Of a DNA stretch of 64,000 bases, positions 30,672-38,939 are shown in pieces. Position 1 is the first letter of the stretch; each line of letters begins with the position of its first letter. The position numbers were made by a program, and so were the translations under genes. The notes below the pieces were generated by a model that did not search any database, was not told the DNA's origin, and saw only the letters and a program-made list of their open reading frames with translations. The stretch is from Bog-473 sp963781955 (GTDB lineage Bacteria > Actinomycetota > Acidimicrobiia > Acidimicrobiales > RAAP-2): the NCBI GenBank assembly GCA_963781955.1, contig CAWAHU010000002.1, forward strand, positions 186,001 to 250,000, in the 5' to 3' direction.

Positions 30672-30799
30672 CTCCGTCGCACGCTCTCCAAATGTCGCAG
30701 GTCATAAAGGGTCGCCGGTCATCTAAACTGACGGAGTTCGTCTGAACCGTCACAGGTCGCAGACAACGTCTTCGTGATCCTCGGTGGACCGCTGAGCAG

Positions 30800-32077
30800 T
30801 TAGCCGACCGTGGCCTTCGGTTCCATCTTGTTCGCCGCCGCGTTCCATTCGTAGATGAACACCGGCCCGTTGCCATCGTGGTGGCCCTGTCCGAAGTCGT
30901 AAGTCCCACCACCACCCGGGAGCGTGATATGTGTCAGGGACTCCCCGCCTCTGTTGAAGGTCGCGTTGTTGAGCGTCTTGCCGGCGGCCTTGGCGATGTC
31001 CACGAAGAGCGCCAACTCCTGGCACGCGTTCTCCGGGGCGCTCCACGTCACCGGAGTGGACGCTGTCGCCGTCACCGGGTTGTTGATCTTCGCGTTCGGC
31101 TCGGCAGCCTGGACGGTGGCGACGCAACGACGCATCGCCGGATCGTTCCACTCCACCGCAGGTGGTGGTGCGCCGCCGGCGGTCAACGCACCCTTGAGTT
31201 CCGCGTTGTTGTAGTTGGCCTTGCTGGACAAGACGGTCTGGAGGTCGGGGGCATCCGGCACGATCAACCTCGGCAAGTAGGAACTTGTGCTCGCGTTGAG
31301 CGCCTTCGGCCAACTAACACCGCCATCGCCGACGGCGATGACCACGTTCGCGCCCGCAGCCTTGAACTTCTGAGCAATGACGGCGTACTCCGAATTCGTC
31401 GCTGCCTGGTCGGTATCCGGGACACCGTTGAGGGCGGTCTGGACCACCTTGACCTTCAACTTCTTGAGCGCCGAAAGCACCAGGTCAACCTCGGGTTGGT
31501 CGGACCTGTCCCCCACGACTGCGATCTTCCTATTGGCGAAGACACCTTCTTGCTTGAAGGCCGCCATCTCCTTGGGGATGAGATCGTTCGCAGAGAGGTA
31601 GTTGTTGAACCATGGGGCCTTGGCCTGTGACGACTGTGCATTGCTCAGCGTCCCGCCGATCAACGGAGTGTCGTGCGTTGTGACGTAGCAGGTTGTATCG
31701 GCGGCCTGGAAGAACCCGATGACGGCGAACACCTTTTGGTCCTCGGTGAGCGCGGTGCACGCGGTGGCGGCTGGAGCCGTCCCGATGGGATTGATCGGTT
31801 CGAATACCGGCACGATCTTGCGGCCGTTGATCCCTCCCTTGGCGTTAATCTGCTTGATCAGCGCGGTGTAGGCGACCAGGAAATTGCCGGGATCAAGATT
31901 GACGATGTTGCGGATGGCCGCCGCATCGAGGTAGGTGATACCGAGCTTGATGCTCGTCGGGGTAACCCCCGCGCCAGAATGGTTGTTGACGGCGGCGTCG
32001 GCGATTCCAGGTGCCCCAAGGACGAGGCCGGTGATCGTCATCAAAGCGGCAAGGATCGCCGTGAGCGATCTGCGCAT
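30800..32077 (-). CDS. ABC-type solute-binding protein (branched-chain amino-acid type fold)
   Basis: 425 residues. A signal peptide (about residues 1-28, ending in GIADAA) lacks a lipobox cysteine. The mature part is a type I periplasmic-binding fold (KLGITYLDAAAIRN, INAKGGINGRKIVPVFE, KIAVVGDRSDQPEVD), like LivJ/amide-binding proteins. No permease or ATPase gene is near, so the transporter, or a sensor it might serve, is elsewhere. It is divergent from the LacI-type regulator, and its promoter shares a sequence element with that of the GH3 gene, suggesting a sugar or glycoside ligand. Ligand is inference. Confidence 0.8.
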   Translation of the reverse strand: MRRSLTAILAALMTITGLVLGAPGIADAAVNNHSGAGVTPTSIKLGITYLDAAAIRNIVNLDPGNFLVAYTALIKQINAKGGINGRKIVPVFEPINPIGTAPAATACTALTEDQKVFAVIGFFQAADTTCYVTTHDTPLIGGTLSNAQSSQAKAPWFNNYLSANDLIPKEMAAFKQEGVFANRKIAVVGDRSDQPEVDLVLSALKKLKVKVVQTALNGVPDTDQAATNSEYAVIAQKFKAAGANVVIAVGDGGVSWPKALNASTSSYLPRLIVPDAPDLQTVLSSKANYNNAELKGALTAGGAPPPAVEWNDPAMRRCVATVQAAEPNAKINNPVTATASTPVTWSAPENACQELALFVDIAKAAGKTLNNATFNRGGESLTHITLPGGGGTYDFGQGHHDGNGPVFIYEWNAAANKMEPKATVG

Positions 32078-32158
32078 GTCGTGCTTCCTTTCCGTGACGG
32101 TGAGTTCCGCCTCGATTCCGTTGCGACCGGGTCATGCGGTCGCCGGGGAGCGACTGAC

Positions 32159-32187
32159 ACGGTATAGCCAGTACTTACTCGTGTCAA
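32159..32187 (-). promoter_or_regulatory. Promoter of the solute-binding-protein gene with putative LacI-type operator
   Basis: On the minus strand TTGACA (32187-32182), a 17-base spacer and TACCGT (32164-32159). The -35 box and the start of the spacer read TTGACACGAGTAAGT, nearly the same as at the GH3 promoter (33294). Confidence 0.65.
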
Positions 32188-32232
32188 CATCGTGTCGGTC
32201 CGACTAAGGTACTCAGGCCGAGAGGAGAAGAA

Positions 32233-33222
32233 TTGGCACCCACGCGTCGTCCGACCAGCCACGACGTGGCCCGTGCCGCGGGAGTGTCCCGAGCAACGGT
32301 GAGCTACGTCCTCAACGACGTCACCCGGCAGCGGATCTCGCTCGAGGTACAGCAACGGGTCTGGAAGGCCGTCGAGGAACTCCACTACATGCCCGACCAG
32401 CATGCCCGGATGCTGAAGACGAAGGAGAGCGACATCGTTCTCATCGTCATGGTGGGTGCGACCCCGGGCCCGGTCCTGGCAAAGGTGATCGACACTCTGA
32501 CTCTCCGGGTGGCCGCGGCGGGCTACACGCCGCTTGTCGACTTCACGGGTACACCGTCGCTCACGGCCTTCAGCCGGGCCTGCGAACGTATCCAGCCGGT
32601 TGCCGTTGTCGCGCCCGGTCCACTGCTCTCACCGCGAATCGTGAAGACCTTGGAGCTGAACGGGACTCGATGCGTGCTTGCCGTCGGGGATGGTCCGGGC
32701 AAGTCGATCGCCCGCATGCGCTACTCGCAGGAGTCGGTCGGGGAGGCCGCTGCCAAGTACCTGGTTCAGCAAGGACACAGCCGTCTGCTTGCCGTCATGC
32801 CGGACGACCCACGACTGGTCGATATTGCCGCCGGACGTCTCGACGGCGTTCGTCGGGTGTTCGACGAGCGGCGGCTGCGGACAATCAGCGTGCCGATGGA
32901 TTCCGACGCAGCGCGAGACCCAATCATCGCCGCTGCGCGCAAGAAGCCCGCCGTCGACGCTGCGTTCGTCTACAACGACGAGTATGCGTTGATCGTGCTG
33001 CAGATCCTTCGCGACGCAGGCATCTCCGTTCCAGACGACATCGCCGTGATGGGTTGTGACAACCTCAACTTCGCCGCGCTGACCCAGCCGTCTCTGACAT
33101 CGATCGACATCGGGGACCTCGGAGGCCAGATCGCCGAGGTTCTCCTCGCCATGTTGGAGGGGCGGCGGCGGCCCCCCGCGGCGATGGGCATGGCGACGGT
33201 CATCCCACGAGAGTCCGCATAG
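32233..33222 (+). CDS. LacI-family transcriptional regulator
   Basis: 329 residues. The N-terminal HTH (residues 8-28, TSHDVARAAGVSRATVSYVLN given in parts: HDVARAAGVSRATVSYV) and hinge helix are followed by a sugar-binding type I periplasmic fold (AAAKYLVQQGHSRLLAVMPD, VMGCDNLNFAALTQPSLTS). TTG at 32233 follows AGGAG. Placed between the binding protein (divergent) and the GH3-esterase pair (same strand), it most likely controls both; matching elements in both promoters support this. The effector is probably a sugar released by the glycosidase. Confidence 0.88.
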   Translation: MAPTRRPTSHDVARAAGVSRATVSYVLNDVTRQRISLEVQQRVWKAVEELHYMPDQHARMLKTKESDIVLIVMVGATPGPVLAKVIDTLTLRVAAAGYTPLVDFTGTPSLTAFSRACERIQPVAVVAPGPLLSPRIVKTLELNGTRCVLAVGDGPGKSIARMRYSQESVGEAAAKYLVQQGHSRLLAVMPDDPRLVDIAAGRLDGVRRVFDERRLRTISVPMDSDAARDPIIAAARKKPAVDAAFVYNDEYALIVLQILRDAGISVPDDIAVMGCDNLNFAALTQPSLTSIDIGDLGGQIAEVLLAMLEGRRRPPAAMGMATVIPRESA

Positions 33223-33293
33223 GACCCGCGTCCGGAGACCGCACGCCGGCTGATGTCGTGCTCCCACCGCGTTCTGCGGCGTGGCGAGGTGTG

Positions 33294-33322
33294 TTGACAC
33301 GTGTAAGTGTTGCTCCTAACAT
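33294..33322 (+). promoter_or_regulatory. Promoter of the GH3-esterase genes with putative LacI-type operator
   Basis: TTGACA (33294-33299), a 17-base spacer and TAACAT (33317-33322). The shared element TTGACACGTGTAAGT spans the -35 box and spacer and is partly palindromic about its central CG, as LacI-family operators are. Confidence 0.65.
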
Positions 33323-33388
33323 CGCGCCTTCCATCGGCGATGCGTCGAGATAGCCGGGGTTGGCAGCCGGGGTAGCGGAGAGGCGTCC

Positions 33389-35830
33389 ATGGCCGAGGTG
33401 AAGGGAAATGTCGATGCCGGCCCTGGCCCCACCGGCGAGGGGGCCGAGCGGCTGAGCCTCGCGGATCAAGCGACCCTGACCGTCGGGGTCGGCTGGTGGC
33501 ACACCGCCGGTGTCGTCGCCTTGGGTCTCGATGGTCTCCATGTGACCGACGGGCCGAACGGCGCACGAGGAGCCCGCTGGGGAGAGATCTCGGCCTGCTT
33601 GCCGTCGGCGACCGCGCTCGGGGCCACCTGGGACCCCCAGTTGGTGCGCGAGATCGGCGAGGTGTTGGGCGACGAGGCGCTCGACAAGGGTGCCCGTGTC
33701 CTGCTTGCCCCCACGGTCAACATCCACCGGCACCCGGTTGGTGGGCGCAGCTTCGAGTGCTTCTCCGAGGATCCCGTGCTCAGTGCCGTCATGGCCGTCG
33801 CCTACGTACAGGGCGTGCAGAGCCGGGGCGTCGGCTGCGCCATCAAACACTTCGTGTGCAACGACCAGGAACTGGAGCGAATGTCGATTGACGTCGAGAT
33901 CGACGAGCGCCCGTTGCGCGAGATCTACCTCGTGCCCTTCGAAGCGGCAGTCCGGGAAGCCGGTGTCTGCATGGTCATGGCGGCCTACAACAAGCTCCGC
34001 GGGGAATTTTGCAGTGAGAACCGGGACCTCCTCCTCGGTGTCCTGAAACAGGAGTGGGGATTCGAGGGCGCCGTCGTTTCCGACTGGTTCGGCACGCGCG
34101 GCACGGCCGCGCTGGGCGCCGGGCTGGACCTCGAGATGCCGGGGCCGGCCTCTTTCTTGGGTCCACACCTGGTCGACGCGGTCGCCCAGGGGACCGTGAG
34201 CGCCGATTCCGTAAGCGACGCAGCCGATCGCATAGTGCGGCTCTTGCAGCGGCTTGGCTCACACCCACTGGTGGTGCGCCGCTCCACCGAGGAACGATCG
34301 ACAGTGGCACGCCAAGCCGCTGCGGCAGGAATGGTCCTACTGAAGAACGAGTCCTCCCTGCTTCCCCTGGACCCGGCGACCATGACGCGTCTCGCCGTGG
34401 TCGGACCCGCGGCGGCACGGCTATGCCCTCAGGGAGGCGGTTCGGCCGAGGTCACCCTCCCCTACGAACGCTCGCCGCTCCAGGCCCTTACCGCGCGGGC
34501 CGGGAGCACCGATGTCAGCTACGAGCCGGGCTGCATCATCCCGGGCACCGTCCCCCCTCTCGGGCCGTCAGGGTTGCACACGAAGGACGGAGGCGAGGGC
34601 ATCGCGGTCGCCTACTTCGCGTCCGACGAGCCGGACGCCGAGCCGGTCCATGGCAACGTCTTCACCGTTTCACGCCTGGTCTGGCTCGGCGCTCCCCACC
34701 CGAGCCTCACCCCGGGGATGTTCCGGGCTCGGGCCACCACTGTGTTCACCCCGGATCGGACGGGCATCTGGGACTTCGGTCTGGGCGCCATCGGCAGAGC
34801 CCGACTGTCCGTCGACGACGCGTTGCTTCTGGACACCGTCGACGCCCCACTAGGCGAGGACTATTTCGGCTTGGCCACGGAAGAGGTCACCGCTGCGGTG
34901 GAGCTGGTCGAGGGCGTCCCCTACACGATGACCGTGGACTTTCGGGTCGAGAGCGGCGAGCTTCCCTTGGCAGCCGTCTCGTTCGGTGCAGCCTTCCGGT
35001 CGCCCCAGGGCGCTGTGGCAGCCGCAGCGGGCGCAGCCCGGGATTCTGATGTGGCGCTGGTCGTCGTTGGTACCGACTCTCGATGGGAGAGCGAAGGCAA
35101 GGACAGGACCACGTTGCGACTGCCGGGCGACCAGGACGCGCTGGTCCGGGCTGTGGCGGCGGCCAACCCGCGCACCGTGGTCGTCGTCAACAGCGGCGCA
35201 CCGGTCGAGATGCCTTGGGCAGACGACGTGGCCGGGATCGTCCAGGTCTGGTACTCCGGGCAGGAGGGGGCCACCGCCCTCGCCGACGTGCTCTTCGGTG
35301 ACGTGGACGCCACGGGACGGCTGCCAACCTCTTTGCCTGTGCATTTGGAGGACACGCCTGCCTTTCCCTTCTATCCCGGAGACGGCCAGACCCTGCGCTA
35401 CGGCGAGGGGATGCTCGTCGGCTATCGCCACTACGACACGAGGGATGTCGACCCGCTGTTTTGCTTCGGTCACGGCCTCTCGTTCACGACATACACCTAC
35501 GGCGATCTCACCCTCGGGCGTGACGGAATGGACGTGGTCGTGGAGGTCGATGTCACCAACACCGGCGATCGGCCGGGAGCCGAGGTGGTCCAGGTGTACG
35601 TGCGCCGGCCCGAGTCCCGTATTGAACGGCCCGAAAAGGAACTGAAGGCGTTCGAGAAGGTCTGGTTGGATCCGGGCGAGACGACACGGGTGCGCCTACC
35701 GGTCACCGAGCAGGCCCTTCGTCACTGGGACGAGCACGACAACCGCTGGCAAATCGAGCGCGGCGACGTCGAGATCCTCGTTGGCGCGTCGTCACGCGAC
35801 ATCCGGCTCCGGAGCACGACCACGCTGTAG
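33389..35830 (+). CDS. Glycoside hydrolase family 3 (beta-glucosidase-like) with PA14 insert
   Basis: 813 residues, no signal peptide, so probably cytoplasmic. The GH3 barrel ends with the nucleophile Asp232 in VVSDWFGTRG; KHFVCNDQE (Lys-His) is the conserved substrate-site motif. The second GH3 domain (about 300-700, MVLLKNESSLLPLD, VVVNSGAPVEMPW) contains a PA14-like insert (about 385-530, TTVFTPDRTGIWDFGLG). A fibronectin-III-like domain closes the protein (VVQVYVRRPESRIERPEKEL). The layout is that of KmBglI-type beta-glucosidases that act on glycosides with bulky aglycones. GGAGAGG precedes the ATG. Confidence 0.9.
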   Translation: MAEVKGNVDAGPGPTGEGAERLSLADQATLTVGVGWWHTAGVVALGLDGLHVTDGPNGARGARWGEISACLPSATALGATWDPQLVREIGEVLGDEALDKGARVLLAPTVNIHRHPVGGRSFECFSEDPVLSAVMAVAYVQGVQSRGVGCAIKHFVCNDQELERMSIDVEIDERPLREIYLVPFEAAVREAGVCMVMAAYNKLRGEFCSENRDLLLGVLKQEWGFEGAVVSDWFGTRGTAALGAGLDLEMPGPASFLGPHLVDAVAQGTVSADSVSDAADRIVRLLQRLGSHPLVVRRSTEERSTVARQAAAAGMVLLKNESSLLPLDPATMTRLAVVGPAAARLCPQGGGSAEVTLPYERSPLQALTARAGSTDVSYEPGCIIPGTVPPLGPSGLHTKDGGEGIAVAYFASDEPDAEPVHGNVFTVSRLVWLGAPHPSLTPGMFRARATTVFTPDRTGIWDFGLGAIGRARLSVDDALLLDTVDAPLGEDYFGLATEEVTAAVELVEGVPYTMTVDFRVESGELPLAAVSFGAAFRSPQGAVAAAAGAARDSDVALVVVGTDSRWESEGKDRTTLRLPGDQDALVRAVAAANPRTVVVVNSGAPVEMPWADDVAGIVQVWYSGQEGATALADVLFGDVDATGRLPTSLPVHLEDTPAFPFYPGDGQTLRYGEGMLVGYRHYDTRDVDPLFCFGHGLSFTTYTYGDLTLGRDGMDVVVEVDVTNTGDRPGAEVVQVYVRRPESRIERPEKELKAFEKVWLDPGETTRVRLPVTEQALRHWDEHDNRWQIERGDVEILVGASSRDIRLRSTTTL

Positions 35831-35919
35831 CGTCCGCGGCCCGGCACCGAGCGTTCACCGCGCAGGTGCGGGCACACCGGGCGGGGGCGAGCATGCAATG
35901 GAACAGAGTGGAGGGCCCG

Positions 35920-37389
35920 ATGGAACTTGTTGTGAATACCGAGCAGGGGAAGGTCCAGGGCGCGGTCGAGAAGGGTGCCGTCGCATTCCTCGGGATTCCC
36001 TACGCGGCGCCACCAGTCGGCGAGGGCCGGTTCGCGCCGCCACAGCCGCCGGAGAGCTGGGAGGGGACCCGTGAGGCCCTCGGGTATGGAGCCACCGCCC
36101 TCCAACCGCACCAGGAGTTCACCCTGATCCCCGAGCCCCTGGTCCAAGGGGACAACTGCCTCAACCTCAACGTGTTCACGCCGGACCCCGGCAATTCGGA
36201 GCTGCCCGTGCTGGTGTGGATCCACGGTGGGGGGTTCTTCGCCGGGTGCAACGCCAGCCCCTGGTACCGGGGAGAGCGCTTCGCCCGTGACGGCGTCGTG
36301 CTCGTGAGCATCAACTACCGGTTGGGAATCGAGGGCTTTCTGCCCGTAGAGGACGGGGGCGGCAACCGCGGCGTCCTCGATTGGCTGGCCGCCCTGGAAT
36401 GGGTGCAACGCAACATCGAGGCGTTCGGCGGCGACCCGGCAACGGTGACGGTCGCCGGACAGTCCGCCGGAGGAGTGGCGGCCGCGCTCCTCCTGTCCAC
36501 TCCCCGTGCAGCCGGGCTCCTGCGACGCGCCATCTGCATGAGTGGACCAGTGGAACTGGTGGGAACGGACGAGCAAGCGCAGGAGACCGCCCGCGCCCTC
36601 GCCAACGATCTCGGGACGCTGCTGACCCGGCGCGACCTCAACGAGGTACCCGTCGAGAGGCTCCTGGAAGCCCAAGCGCGTCTGATGCCCGTCGGTCCCG
36701 GCGGCACACCGGACCTCCAGGCGTTCGCGCAAGTGGGGCGGGGCATGCTGCCATTGGCTCCGTACGTCGACGGGGACCTGGTGCCGTGCAATCCACTCGA
36801 GGCGGTGCGCAGAGGTGCGGGAAACTCGTGCGATCTCCTGGCCGGAACGACGACAGAGGAGTTCAACATGGTGTTCTCCTTGTTGGGCAGTGCCATCGAT
36901 GACGGCGCTGCCGACCGCGCGCTGCAGGACACGGGGCTCACTGTCGAGGACGTGCGGGCGTATCGCGCTGCCCTGCCCACTGCTACGGGCGCAGAAGTCA
37001 TCGGCCAGGCCTCAACCGACAGGTTGTTCCGGGTGCCCACCGAGGGGCTCTGCGACGCGCGAACGGGCGCCCACGGCCGCACCTACCTGTACCAGTCAGC
37101 CTGGCGCTCACCGGCTATGGGCGGAATTCTGGGAGCAGCCCATTGCGTGGATATTCCGTTTGCGTTCGACAACCTGGACGCCAAGGGGGTGGAGAACGCC
37201 CTGGGGTCCGACCCTCCTCAGGAATTGGCGGACCTGATGCACCGGGCCTGGGTTGACTTCGTGACCGACGGCGATCCGGGTTGGCCCTCCTTCACGTCCG
37301 ACACACGGCCCGCCATGGTCTTCGACGGCGAAAGCAGGGTGATCGACGACCCCTTGCGCCTCCCGCGTTTTCTGTGGGGAGCCGCCTGA
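35920..37389 (+). CDS. Type B carboxylesterase
   Basis: About 489 residues of the alpha/beta-hydrolase carboxylesterase family. The oxyanion hole is in WIHGGGFFAG, the nucleophile is Ser182 in VAGQSAGGVAA, and the His is likely in GAAHCVDIPFAF. No signal peptide. ATG at 35920 is preceded by GGAGG five bases away and matches the family start (VNTEQGKVQG). It follows the GH3 gene by 89 bases on the same strand and is probably co-transcribed, which suggests joint breakdown of an acylated or aromatic glycoside. The substrate is unknown. Confidence 0.88.
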   Translation: MELVVNTEQGKVQGAVEKGAVAFLGIPYAAPPVGEGRFAPPQPPESWEGTREALGYGATALQPHQEFTLIPEPLVQGDNCLNLNVFTPDPGNSELPVLVWIHGGGFFAGCNASPWYRGERFARDGVVLVSINYRLGIEGFLPVEDGGGNRGVLDWLAALEWVQRNIEAFGGDPATVTVAGQSAGGVAAALLLSTPRAAGLLRRAICMSGPVELVGTDEQAQETARALANDLGTLLTRRDLNEVPVERLLEAQARLMPVGPGGTPDLQAFAQVGRGMLPLAPYVDGDLVPCNPLEAVRRGAGNSCDLLAGTTTEEFNMVFSLLGSAIDDGAADRALQDTGLTVEDVRAYRAALPTATGAEVIGQASTDRLFRVPTEGLCDARTGAHGRTYLYQSAWRSPAMGGILGAAHCVDIPFAFDNLDAKGVENALGSDPPQELADLMHRAWVDFVTDGDPGWPSFTSDTRPAMVFDGESRVIDDPLRLPRFLWGAA

Positions 37390-37433
37390 GTGATGCCCAC
37401 CAAGAGCCCGGACGCGGCGGCCTTGACCAGGCC

Positions 37434-37736
37434 ATGACCGCAGAGGCGGAGGCGGCCTTATGCGAGCTGCTGGACGAGATCGCGGCGACTCAGGCCCGCA
37501 TGGTCGAACAGCTGGCGGACCACCCCGACAACGCTCGTCGAGGCGCACAAGTGGATCCTCTCCATCCACCAGGTCGCTGCTGAGGTCAACCTGTGGGGCG
37601 GTCTGCTTCTCGCTGACCGTGTACGGCGGGCCCAACGGCGGCCGGTACTCCGAGCGCATCGTCGGCGTGGTGAACAGCCGCCACGCCACCCCGGCGCCTG
37701 ACGGGAGAAGTCATCGGTCGAGAACGGACCATTGGT
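37434..37736 (+). pseudogene. Remnant of a DUF1214-like protein
   Basis: Family-like sequence is spread over three frames. Frame one reads ALCELLDEIAATQARMVEQL, frame two TLVEAHKWILSIHQVAAEVN then LWG, and frame three CFSLTVYGGPNGGRYSERIV then GVVNSR. The order agrees with proteins that carry a C-terminal DUF1214-type domain, but the segment between LWG and the SLTVYGG motif is missing, as is the C-terminal end. It cannot make a functional protein. The family name is from memory and moderately sure. Confidence 0.55.
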
Positions 37737-37974
37737 GAGGTCTTGGACTTGCTCGGGGATACCACGGGACGAACCGAGAGGGCGGGATAATCCGCGTGTA
37801 GCCGTATCTCAGCCTTTTCGCTGTAGTACTGGGCGACGATTGCGTCACGGTTTTCGGGGGCGTGCTGATAGCCCTCATGCAGCTGACCCAAGCGGTTCCG
37901 CAGCGCGCCGCCGCGAGTCCCCGACGGAATCACCCACGTGTCCCCGGTCCCGGCGATATGGCACCACCCGGATC

Positions 37975-37980
37975 TAGCCT
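37975..37980 (+). promoter_or_regulatory. -10 box of leaderless promoter for the GNAT gene
   Basis: TAGCCT is followed by six bases and the ATG at 37987. Confidence 0.45.
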
Positions 37981-37986
37981 TCGAGA

Positions 37987-38502
37987 ATGGCGAGTTCAGC
38001 TACGACCGTTCGACGGGGTCACCCCGCGGACTGGGAAATACTGCTCGCGCTGTTTGACGAGGCTGTCCTTTGGCTGACCGCAAGAGGTCTGGGCGGTCAA
38101 TGGGGTGAAGAGCCTTGGTCGGGCGATCTGGTCAAGGTCGCTGCGGTCAAGGAGATGGCCAACGCCGACGGACTGTGGGTTTGTGACATTGGCGACGACC
38201 CCGTCGGGACGCTCATCGTTCAGGCCACCCCTCCGACTTACGTGCCACCAAGCCCTATACGCGAGCTGTACGTCGGGCTACTCCTCGTCTCACGGAAACA
38301 CGTTGGTGAAGGAGTGGGTTCGGTTCTCCTAGAGCACGCCAAGGATCTCGGCAAGAGACAAGATGCAGCACAACTCCGTGTCGACTGCTGGGCCGGGGGC
38401 AACGGTCAACTGAGTCGCTATTACCAGGGCCAGGGATTCAGGCCAGATGAGGTCGTCTCCGTCGAGGGCTGGCCGGCCCAGATTCTGTCGCAGCCCCTCT
38501 AG
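37987..38502 (+). CDS. GNAT-family N-acetyltransferase
   Basis: 171 residues. The GNAT core is visible: an N-terminal helix (WEILLALFDEAVLWL), strand LYVGLLLVSRKHVGEGVGSVLLEHA (given in parts: VGLLLVSRKHVGEGVGSVLL) with the V-G-E-G-V-G acetyl-CoA pyrophosphate loop, and LSRYYQGQGFRPDE near the end. Acceptor substrate is unknown. No Shine-Dalgarno; a -10 box six bases upstream suggests a leaderless mRNA. It stands alone among decayed genes. Confidence 0.8.
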   Translation: MASSATTVRRGHPADWEILLALFDEAVLWLTARGLGGQWGEEPWSGDLVKVAAVKEMANADGLWVCDIGDDPVGTLIVQATPPTYVPPSPIRELYVGLLLVSRKHVGEGVGSVLLEHAKDLGKRQDAAQLRVDCWAGGNGQLSRYYQGQGFRPDEVVSVEGWPAQILSQPL

Positions 38503-38663
38503 AAGCTGCGGAGGGACGCGCAGTTCCGGCGTGTGGGATACCGAGAACCCGCTTGGTATCGGCGCAATTATTGGTGCCGAAAGGGCGCGCTCACCGTCAT
38601 CGACCTACCGCTTGGCATTGCTCGCGAGCTGCTCCGGGTTGTCGCCACAGCCGCTTCTGGGTC

Positions 38664-38939
38664 TCAGTTATGCCCTCTATGAAGGCCCTGGCTGTGTGCG
38701 CTGCCGCAGACGTTCGATTGGCTGCCGACGGTGCTCTGGCCTCCGACGGTGCTCTGGCCCCCGACGGTGCTCTGGCCCCCGACGGTGTGGCCGAACGCGG
38801 TGGCGCTGCAATTCCCGACTGCGTGCTGTGAGCCGATGAGGTTGTCGACGGAGCCTCCCGCCATCGGATACATGAACCCGAAAAGCGCAGCGGAACCGGC
38901 GATCACGATGACCGCCTTGATTGCGTTGTTCACCTTCAT
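38664..38939 (-). CDS. Tiny exported repeat peptide coupled to the ligase gene
   Basis: 91 residues. The N-terminus (MKVNNAIKAVIVIAGSAALF) is a signal peptide or membrane anchor. The exported part holds four tandem six-residue units T-V-G-G-Q-S (residues 52-75) and two cysteines (C44, C78). The ATG overlaps the stop of the O-antigen-ligase-like gene (ATGA) and GGAGG precedes it, so the two are translationally coupled. It resembles no family I know; small chaplin-like surface peptides come to mind only loosely. Its Ser/Thr-rich repeat could be a glycan acceptor for the coupled enzyme, which is speculation. Confidence 0.65.
   Translation of the reverse strand: MKVNNAIKAVIVIAGSAALFGFMYPMAGGSVDNLIGSQHAVGNCSATAFGHTVGGQSTVGGQSTVGGQSTVGSQSNVCGSAHSQGLHRGHN
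38727..38780 (-). repeat. 18-bp tandem repeats encoding TVGGQS units
   Basis: Three near-perfect copies of GACGGTGCTCTGGCCYCC on the plus strand, at 38727, 38745 and 38763, with partial copies either side. They code for the hexapeptide units of the small exported protein. Confidence 0.85.

Noticed and set aside
32182..32194. HAIR-like element before the binding-protein gene, because it shares TTGACACGAGTA with the dnaK promoter
   Set aside because: The second HAIR half-site ACTCAAG is missing; the shared bases are mostly the -35 box.
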